NCBI GenBank assembly: GCA_943736015.1
Contig: OX031058.1
Coordinates: 14,161,001 to 14,225,000, forward strand
DNA length: 64,000 bases
Source of the DNA: Tridacna crocea
Taxonomy: Eukaryota > Mollusca > Bivalvia > Cardiida > Cardiidae
Reading direction: 5' to 3'
The notes beneath the pieces are model-generated. The model searched no databases. It was given only the letters and a program-made list of their open reading frames with translations, and was not told where the DNA came from. A program made the position numbers and the translations under genes. Positions 56,820 through 64,000 of this stretch are shown here, in pieces. Numbering within the stretch: position 1 is the stretch's first letter; every line of letters starts with the position of its first letter.

Positions 56820-57878
56820 ATGGCGTCCAGCAATTCCTTAGTTGATTTAGATATGGGTGATTCTAACGATGTGACTAACAGCTGTTTGGAAGACAGCAAT
56901 AGTGAATATTTTCCTTGTTCCCCAGTACCATCAACTTCAGGTGAGAATATTTTCGTAGCACCCAGAAGTTCTAAACGTAAAGCGTCACCACTGTATAAAA
57001 CATCACTCAAGAAGTCCACACCTGTCCGAAAGAGTTCAGCATCTAAAGCAAAAGCAAGCCAGTCTTTTCCGGAGATGCTGTTTTGTACTTTTAATGATTC
57101 TGAATTCCAGAACAAGCTTACGCCCATGATTCATTCAATGCTTACTCCAGCTATTCAAGCAACGATCGAGGCCACTATGAAGACTTACATCGAACAGATG
57201 CAGGCAAGCATGATTAAACAAGTTCTCGACTCGAATTTGAAGTTAAAAGAGTCAATTGATCATCAAACTAAGCAAATAAAGGATCTACGTTCTCAGCTTG
57301 ACGAGAAATCCAAGGAGATTGACGATAAGCATAGGAAAATTGACAAACTCCAGGAACAAGTACAGACTCTGACAGAGGAAGTGAACAAAAATGCCATTGT
57401 CATTAAAAACCATGATTCAACAATAAATGATCTGGAACAATATGGGCGTAGAAACTCGATTCGCCTAACGAACATGAAATTTAATCCAAAGATAGGTGAG
57501 GAAGAGCTAACTGCGAATGTATCGTCTTTCATAAATGAAAATATGCTGAGCAATGCCCCCAAAGTTTCTATCAACGACATTGATCGTTGTCACCCAGTCG
57601 GCCCAAAACAAATACTGGTGAAATTCTACAAGTATCATACCAAACGTCTGGTGTATTCTGCGAAAGCAAAACTCAGAAACAATCCTGACAAGATATTCAT
57701 CTCCGAGGATCTGACTCGTAAAAACCATGCTATAGTGAAAGCACTTCAGCCATTGAAAAAGGGCAGTTCTATTCATAGCTTTTGGACAATTAACGGAAAG
57801 GTCATGGTGAAGGTGACTGAAGATGATAGGCCCATTAGGCTTTATCATGTGGATGATATTGCTTCCAAGTTGAAATAA
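56820..57878 (+). CDS. LINE ORF1: L1-like nucleic-acid chaperone protein
   Basis: 352 codons from ATG 56820, chosen because of the AAGATGG context; the frame is open from 56697 but that extra N-terminus is hydrophobic and unlike the family. Residues about 1-110 are Ser/Lys-rich and probably disordered. About 150-245 is a long coiled coil (heptads through KLKESIDHQTKQIKDLRSQL and KIDKLQEQVQTLTEEVN). About 250-345 follows the L1 ORF1p plan: DLEQYGRRNSIRLTNM at the RRM start, DIDRCHPVGPKQILVKFYKY, then a C-terminal domain with FISEDLTRKNHAIVKAL. It is intact. Family knowledge says such proteins trimerise and coat element RNA. The ORF2 partner is probably the frame from 61534, despite a 3.65-kb gap. 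Confidence 0.85.
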   Translation: MASSNSLVDLDMGDSNDVTNSCLEDSNSEYFPCSPVPSTSGENIFVAPRSSKRKASPLYKTSLKKSTPVRKSSASKAKASQSFPEMLFCTFNDSEFQNKLTPMIHSMLTPAIQATIEATMKTYIEQMQASMIKQVLDSNLKLKESIDHQTKQIKDLRSQLDEKSKEIDDKHRKIDKLQEQVQTLTEEVNKNAIVIKNHDSTINDLEQYGRRNSIRLTNMKFNPKIGEEELTANVSSFINENMLSNAPKVSINDIDRCHPVGPKQILVKFYKYHTKRLVYSAKAKLRNNPDKIFISEDLTRKNHAIVKALQPLKKGSSIHSFWTINGKVMVKVTEDDRPIRLYHVDDIASKLK

Positions 57879-60800
57879 ACATTTTTGAAGAGTTCTGTAA
57901 TTATCTTTTGCCGCGGTAAATCAGTTTATTTACTTAAACTTTTCTACAACTTTAGCTTCCCGTGTAGGCACTGATCGGCCTGCCCGCTGGTGCTGGCTGG
58001 TCTTTGTCACCACGGGTGGCAACTGAATTTCGTTGATCCTTTGCTCCGCGGGCACTCATTGCTACGCATTGTGTGTATATAGGAACTTTTTGAGAGCATT
58101 GTGGCAGGTGAAGTTGCTCGTGATGAGCGACCTCATCTTTTGTCACAATGTTTTCTATGCTATCTAAGGGTGTCATTTATAAAGAACAAACAGCCTCGTC
58201 CTTGCTGTTGTTTGGGGTCAATTGGAGGTGCAATTGAAGTGCCTTGTGGAGTAGGGGGTTAAGTTCATCTGAATCTTAAATGAGTTTCAGTTGTGAGAAA
58301 TACTTGTTTTAACCCTTATCCCACCATAGAAAAAAACGTTTTAGTTGATATTAAACATCGAAATTTTGATATTTCAATGACATGTCACTCGTGGGGAATA
58401 TGTCCTTGTCGAGAGGTCTAGATCGGAGATCGGACTGCACGCTTTGTTCAGTCTGATTATGATCTACATTGCCCGCCGGGGACCGTCGAGTCGCGCTTGG
58501 CAGCACAGGATTCATTTTCATTTTATATCATGGCAGATAGGTGATGTATTCATGATTGGTATGAGCCATGATCGGTGAAATGAGGGCTTAATGCACCTGC
58601 GGGGGGTGTCGATCTAGATCATTTTGCGCTGTTTGAGCGGGATGATCTTGGCCGAAACTTGTCGCTATTGGTCAAATCTCTGATTGTTCAAGGACCAGTC
58701 TACATTATGATCAGATTCCCTGTCTAAAAAAAAAAAAAAAAGTGGCTGTTATACATTCATATTTATCGGCTGGTAGATTTGGTATAGTGTATTATGGAGA
58801 TCCATTGGGACCCTTTTGCCAGAGCATGGCTCACGTATATATAAATGTAGATCTGTAAAGATACTATTGGGACTGACTGGACTGTACAGTTGTGCTGTCC
58901 GATTTTTTTTTTTTTTGTCATCACCTGTAGCATATTAATCTTGTGGGTTCGTCCTCAACTTGCATCTGTGCTCCAGCACATTTATTTCACTTATAGTATT
59001 TATTTCGCATCTGTTACTGTTGTCTGAGGTGGCAGTGACCAGGCTGCGTCTGTGCTGACTGATCTCTGTCACTACGATTAACATTTCGAATGTGGGTAGT
59101 CATTATTTTCATGTTCTGCGGTAAACTGGCTAACTGTTTTTTTTTTTTATATACGCCCGAGGGGTCGTATTGTTATGGCCCCGTGTGTTTCTGCACTTTT
59201 CTATTAAACTCTTTGTTTTCTATCTATATCTATAGGTTGTCATTGTAGCCAGTGACCGTGCTGCATGCTTATATAGGCCGTTTTTCTTTTTCTATGGGTT
59301 GTTTATTGATCTTGTATAAATGCTTATACTTGTTTGTGCTTACTGTAAATTTGATAATGAAACAATTTTAGCATTTACTACTGCTGACTGTGAGGAGGGT
59401 GATCGGGCCGCATATTTGTGCTGGCCGATCACTGTCATCACCGGAAGCATTTCAATTGTGTGTACTCTTTATTATCATATTCTAAGGCAGGTATGCACGT
59501 GTATTTGTAGCTCAAGCAGTCCGATCTTCTGACATCTTGGCAGCATTCCGTTTTATATTGTTTAAAGGTTTATATTTTATGGCATAGAAAACTAATTCTT
59601 GATAGTTTTTTTTTTATTTCACTTACTCGTAATTTGGTTCTGATTATTCTTTTCACAAGTTTCTGCTGTCATTGTTGGCATTGTTCAGACTGCATATTTG
59701 TGCTGGTTGATCGCTGTCATCACGGGTAGCAGTGCAACTGTAAGCAGTGGTTATCAATAATTTTTGTGAATTAGTTCTAACAATATACTATGTCAGATCA
59801 ATTTTGCTAAAAGAACTTATGAAGTGGCTGTTATTGCTGCTTGTGTTGGTACAGATCGGGCTGCACGTTCGTACTGGCCGATCTTTGTTATCTCAGATAG
59901 CATTTCGGTCGTGGGTATTATTGTTATTAAATTATCTCACAGGGCGGTTCTGTTTTACAGAACCGATTAGGCACTTGTTTGTACTTTCGGTACTAGCATT
60001 GATCAGACTGCGGGTGTGCTGGCTGATCATCGTTATTACTTGTAGTTTTCTAAAGTTAAGTATTTGGTATTATTCAGCTCCGACCATTTGTCATCGAGGG
60101 TAGTATCTTGTTTTTGTGTACGAGTGTACAACTTATTTTGTTAACACCTTATCCTCTGACAAGCAAATTTGATAATGAAACAACTTTAGCATTTACTACT
60201 GCTGACTGTGAGGAGGGTGATCGGACCGCATGTTTGTGCTGGCCGATCACTGTCATCACGGGAAGCATTTCAATTGTGTGTACTTTCTATTATGCACTTG
60301 TATCTGTTGCTCAAACAGTCCGATCTTCTGACATCTCAGCAGCATTTCGTTTTTATATTGTTTAAAGGTTTATATTTTATGGCATAAAAAACTAATTCTT
60401 GATAGTTTTTTTTTTTATTTCACTTACAGTACATCTGTAAGCAGTGGTTATCATACTATTTTCAATCAAACTGACTTTATTAAAAGCTTTCTACGCATTT
60501 GTAAATGCTGTTACTGTCGACATGCATCGGGCTGCATGCTTATGCTGTCCGATTTTTCGTAATCACAGGTAGTGTAATGATTTTTGTGAATTAGTTCTAA
60601 CATTATGCTATGTCAGATCAATTTTACTAAAAGAACTTACGAAGTGGCTGTTATTGTTGCATGTTTTTGTACAGATCGGGCTGCACGTTCGTGCTGGCCA
60701 ATCTTTGATCTCAGATAGCATTTCGGTCGCAGGTATCATGGTTATTAAATTATCTCCCTGGGCGGTTCCTTTTTCCTTTTTTTTTTTACAGAACTGCTTA

Positions 60801-61530
60801 GGCACTTGTGTGTGCTCCCTGTACTAGCATTGATCGGGCTGCGCGCTTGTGCTGGCTGATCATCGTTATCACTGGTAGTGCGATTATCTGAGACATGTAT
60901 AATTGTCAACTAAAAATACTTACAATTTGAATGAGTTTACATCGTTTTCGTGTGGTAAAAGGGTTAATGTCTGATGGGTTTGTACTCAACATTTACATTT
61001 ACTACGTCTCTTCTTTAAGATTAGTCTACAAGTATACATACTATGAATAGACTTGTAAGTTACTACATTTTTGTGTTTTATAATACATGTATTTTGAAAC
61101 TGTACATGCTGCTACCTAACGCTTTCAAAAATGCTTTGCTTATTGAATGAAGCAGTCCTTTTTTTTTCCTTATTATTTGTCTGTGTTGGTAGTAATCGGG
61201 CTGCACAACTGTGCGGGCTGATTCTTAACATCACAGACAATACTTGACTTATGAGTAGTCAGTAACATTAATGCTGGTAATCACTCCCAGAATTTTCTTT
61301 CATTTATATGCTTCCATCTCTCCATATATTGGATAAAGACGTAATTGATTATATTGGTACTATGAAAATAAGTAACCTTAAATCCCATAACCTCCAACAA
61401 GAGCTAATGTATCTGTCACTATATCATTGTACATACATGTATATTTCTTGTTCTCTATGTTTACTACATCTTTTTACTCTTGATGATGTCTCTGTGATGT
61501 ATGCTTGTAAAAAGTATGTTCAAGCCCTAA
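57879..61530 (+). ncRNA. 3.65-kb noncoding spacer between LINE ORF1 and ORF2 with 13 hairpin repeats
   Basis: No coding ORF. Thirteen copies of a roughly 30-base hairpin (consensus GATCGGGCTGCAC-GYTT-GTGCTGGCCGATC) start at about 57973, 58428, 59036, 59251, 59401, 59683, 59854, 60001, 60219, 60524, 60674, 60832 and 61194. Most are followed by TGTNATCACNGGTAGCATTTC. Copies differ by paired changes: GATCAG/CTGATC at 60001, AATC/GATT at 61194, GCAT/ATGC at 60524. Segments 59344-60060 and 60165-60890 form a higher-order duplication of about 820 bp. The type ncRNA is used for want of a better label; it may be a transcribed spacer, a 5' UTR of ORF2, or a promoter array like the monomers of mouse L1. 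Confidence 0.6.
58070..58165. repeat. Possible core of a decayed TTAA-type MITE in the spacer
   Basis: AGCATTGTGGCAGGTGAAG and CATCTTTTGTCACAATGTTTTC form an imperfect palindrome like the MITE core, around GCTCGTGATGAGC. Ends were not found. Confidence 0.35.
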
Positions 61531-61533
61531 TGG

Positions 61534-64000
61534 ATGTTTCATATGCAAATAACACTCTGTCCCCTAATGGCTAATGATGTAACTGTGTGGAGGGCATCCA
61601 TAGGGCTATTCAATAATAGATTTTATACTTGTTATAAAAGGGTCATGCGACACATCAAATTAAACATCTTTAATCTACTTTCACGACTGATTATGAATTT
61701 TGTTGCCTATATTAAATCCAGTTTACTGAATGGACTACAGTCAGTGAAAGCAAATTTACAATTAATTCTATTTAATATGATTATTTGGCTACTTATTTTA
61801 CAAGCTGGGGATGTTGAGCTTAATCCTGGACCTATTGTATCAGATAAAACATCTCTACTGTCATTGTTGCATTGCAACATAAGAAGTATTAGGAATAAGT
61901 TGAACTTTATCAGAGATGAGTTTTTAGATTTTAATGTTCTTTGCTTCACTGAAACTCATCTTAATGAGTCCTTTACACAAGAAAATTTATATTTATCAGA
62001 CTCATTTGACGAACCTTACAGAAAAGATCGAACGAACCATGGTGGAGGTATTCTTGTATATCTAAATAAAGATCTTGTACATTCTAGAGTTGCTGGTCTT
62101 GAAAGGTACTGTAACGAATCTATTTGGGTTAAAATTGCTGTAAAGTCAGAAGTATATCTGATCGGTTTTTTTTATAGCCCTAAAACAGCTGACACGGTCT
62201 TTTTTAGAAATTTAAATATCAACCTTGAAGCAGCATTTCAGATATCTAAAAATGTAATTATAATGGGTGATTTAAATGAAGACTTGTTAAATAACGCATT
62301 TCATAATTTAAAAGATATTATTATAGTAAATTCTATGATGAACGTACTAAATGTGCCAACCAGAGGAAATTCATTACTCGACCCAATTTTGATTCCAAGT
62401 GACCTGGAGTATTCAGACTGTGGCACATATCTACTGCCACAAGCAATAAGTGACCACTGCGCTACGTATATATCAATCCCTTTTCCTTACCAGACACAAC
62501 CGTGCTTTGAAAGAACCATTTGGCTATACAGTAGAGCTAATTATGAACTACTTAATCAAAAAATATCAGACTACAATTGGAATGTTTTGCTTAATGGTTC
62601 GATAGACGAATCTTGTGCTACTTTTACTAGGATCTTTATTGGTATGGTCAATGAATGTATTCCCCACAAAACAGTTTGTGTTCGGCCTGATGATCAACCA
62701 TGGTATGATAATGCAATAAGACGGATATCACGTAAAAGAGACAGAATGAAAAGTACTGCAAAATCTTCAGGAAAAATTACCGATTGGTCAAAATATAAAA
62801 ATCTTCGGAATACTGTAAACAATATGAAAAAACATGCGAAAGAAAGATTCTTTAATAATTTAGAAATAAACTTGCTGGCCCTCAATTGCAACGATAAAAG
62901 AGGTTTTTGGAAAATTATCAAACATTTTCTTAAAAAGGATAAATCCGTTTCTTGTTTTCCCCCATTATGCGAAACTTTATCGAATGGGGAGACAGTTTGG
63001 TATACTTCTACACAAGAAAAGGCAGACTGTTTAAACAATTACTTCACGTCGATATCGAAGGTAGATGATACCAATATTGTACTTCCAGGCATTCAGCTAA
63101 AGACGGCTAACAAATTAGTAATCGATGAGATCACTAAATCAGAAATTGAAGATATCATCCAATCGATTGAAATTAACAAAGCCAGTGGTCCTGACAATAT
63201 TAGTCATAGAATGCTCAAAGAGTGTATACATGCCATTAGTGAACCACTTCATGTTTTATTTAATCGTTCTATTTCTGAAGGAGCTTTTCCCGACTTATGG
63301 AAGAGAGCGACCGTTACACCGCTATATAAAAAAGGTGATAAGTCTTTTCCGTCCAATTATAGGCCAGTTTCTCTTCTTAGCAGTTGTGGAAAGATCCTTG
63401 AGCGAATTATCTTTAAACACATGTATAATTTCTTGATGATAAATGGACTGTTATATAAATATCAATCTGGTTTTTTACCAAAACACTCAACAACCTACCA
63501 ACTTATAGATATATATCACCATATTTGTCAAGCAGTGGATCATGGTCAGTTCTCCTGTATTGTTTTCTGTGATATATCAAAGGCATTTGATAGGGTGTGG
63601 CACAGTGGTCTCTTATTCAAACTAGAAGAACATGGTTTAGGTGACGGACTACTTAGATGGTTTAAAAGTTATCTTGATAATAGAAAACAGAAAGTAGTGA
63701 TTCAATCATCAGAGTCGAGCCTCTCTCCGTTAAGGGCTGGCGTACCCCAGGGATCTGTTTTAGGGCCTCTCTTATTCCTTATTTATGTAAACGACATCAC
63801 AGATTCCTTATTAAGCCTAACTCGACTATATGCCGATGATAGTTCCTTGTATTACTCTGCAACTTCATTAAGCGATATAGAGAGTATTGTAAATCATGAT
63901 CTGAGAATAGTGTCACAGTGGGCCAAACAATGGTTGGTTGATTTTAATCCAGATAAAACTGAAGCAGTCATTTTTTCTACTAGGAAAGACTTTGATAGAC
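61534..64000 (+). CDS. LINE ORF2: 2A-like leader, endonuclease and reverse transcriptase (continues past window)
   Basis: The frame is open from 61531 to the last base (823 codons) without a stop. ATG candidates are 61534, 61567 and 61645; none is clearly better. The first ~90 residues include a hydrophobic run (LQLILFNMIIWLLILQ) directly followed by the 2A-like motif GDVELNPGP (61807-61833). An APE-type endonuclease follows with all key residues: HCNIRSIRNK (Asn), CFTETHLNE (Glu), MGDLNE (Asp, Asn), LLDPIL (Asp) and ISDHC (Asp-His). RT has INKASGPDNIS, PLYKKGD..FPSNYRPVSLL, CDISKAFDRVWH (Asp, 63571), GVPQGSVLGPLLFL, YADD (63829-63840) and WAKQWLVDFNPDKTE. The C-terminus lies outside the window. 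The domain plan fits a CR1/jockey-like LINE; exact clade unassigned. The intact frame points to recent activity. Confidence 0.9.
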   Translation, partial: MFHMQITLCPLMANDVTVWRASIGLFNNRFYTCYKRVMRHIKLNIFNLLSRLIMNFVAYIKSSLLNGLQSVKANLQLILFNMIIWLLILQAGDVELNPGPIVSDKTSLLSLLHCNIRSIRNKLNFIRDEFLDFNVLCFTETHLNESFTQENLYLSDSFDEPYRKDRTNHGGGILVYLNKDLVHSRVAGLERYCNESIWVKIAVKSEVYLIGFFYSPKTADTVFFRNLNINLEAAFQISKNVIIMGDLNEDLLNNAFHNLKDIIIVNSMMNVLNVPTRGNSLLDPILIPSDLEYSDCGTYLLPQAISDHCATYISIPFPYQTQPCFERTIWLYSRANYELLNQKISDYNWNVLLNGSIDESCATFTRIFIGMVNECIPHKTVCVRPDDQPWYDNAIRRISRKRDRMKSTAKSSGKITDWSKYKNLRNTVNNMKKHAKERFFNNLEINLLALNCNDKRGFWKIIKHFLKKDKSVSCFPPLCETLSNGETVWYTSTQEKADCLNNYFTSISKVDDTNIVLPGIQLKTANKLVIDEITKSEIEDIIQSIEINKASGPDNISHRMLKECIHAISEPLHVLFNRSISEGAFPDLWKRATVTPLYKKGDKSFPSNYRPVSLLSSCGKILERIIFKHMYNFLMINGLLYKYQSGFLPKHSTTYQLIDIYHHICQAVDHGQFSCIVFCDISKAFDRVWHSGLLFKLEEHGLGDGLLRWFKSYLDNRKQKVVIQSSESSLSPLRAGVPQGSVLGPLLFLIYVNDITDSLLSLTRLYADDSSLYYSATSLSDIESIVNHDLRIVSQWAKQWLVDFNPDKTEAVIFSTRKDFDR
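61807..61833 (+). promoter_or_regulatory. 2A-like ribosome-skipping motif inside ORF2
   Basis: Codons for G-D-V-E-L-N-P-G-P match the D-[VI]-E-x-N-P-G-P consensus completely and follow a hydrophobic segment. In other non-LTR elements such motifs cause co-translational separation between G and the final P. Here that would release a leader of about 55-96 residues from the endonuclease-RT protein. Confidence 0.8.

Noticed and set aside
59320-60365. Two related small ORFs (59320-59532 and 60108-60365) as a duplicated gene
   Set aside because: They share a peptide because they lie in the higher-order duplication of the hairpin spacer; neither has a domain and the frame crosses the hairpins.

Overview
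The window reads as nuclear DNA from an invertebrate animal, most likely a bivalve mollusc. It is AT-rich, has no bacterial-style operons or Shine-Dalgarno context, and carries split exons with GT/AG signals. It also carries several repeat types that I associate with bivalve genomes: elements with cores of about 135-175 bp tandem units next to a TCCGTC-rich stretch and a hairpin, tRNA-derived SINEs, non-LTR retrotransposons and a DIRS-type retrotransposon. The species cannot be fixed from the sequence alone.

Host genes are few. The clearest is a pair of paralogous, divergently oriented, cysteine-rich secreted or receptor-ectodomain genes. Copy A is on the minus strand (exon 1 at 18046-18568, next exon at 9062-9291). 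Copy B is on the plus strand (exon 1 at 39978-40498, exon 2 at 46292-46512, possible exon 3 at 46876-46997). Splice phases agree in both copies. Exon 1 has a signal peptide and a somatomedin-B-like CC..C.C..C....CC block. Ectodomains of this type are known to me from expanded mollusc secretin/Methuselah-like receptors, but no seven-helix region is visible here. A C2H2 zinc-finger exon with two internal stops lies at 8451-8759 (minus), and an orphan exon-like ORF with a good donor is at 48110-48324.

Most of the window is mobile DNA. From left to right: a decayed LINE ORF2 (1-1490); a tandem duplication carrying a small gag-like leader (5.45-6.65 kb); tandem-core elements (6.7, 12.5, 24.9 and 26.1 kb); foldback elements (7.5, 11.3, 14.0, 22.4, 41.9 and 48.8 kb); at least nine copies of a roughly 220-bp TTAA-flanked palindromic MITE; three copies of one tRNA-SINE; a complete but decayed LINE with ORF1, endonuclease, RT and RNase H on the minus strand (28.3-33.5 kb); a 480-bp tandem duplication (36.3-37.3 kb); and a dead Tc1 element (38446-39911) inserted 66 bp upstream of the start codon of gene copy B.

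The right end holds two large retroelements head to head. A DIRS-type element runs on the minus strand from 56.3 to 51.9 kb, with gag, RT-RNase H, tyrosine recombinase and an SGNH-hydrolase ORF. A non-LTR element runs on the plus strand from 56.8 kb off the right edge. It has an L1-like ORF1, then 3.65 kb of noncoding spacer, then an uninterrupted ORF2 open from 61531 to the window end. ORF2 starts with a hydrophobic leader and a 2A-like motif (GDVELNPGP), followed by intact endonuclease and RT motifs. The spacer contains 13 dispersed copies of a roughly 30-nt hairpin whose arms covary between copies, inside a roughly 820-bp higher-order duplication. This hairpin array is the most unusual structure in the window.
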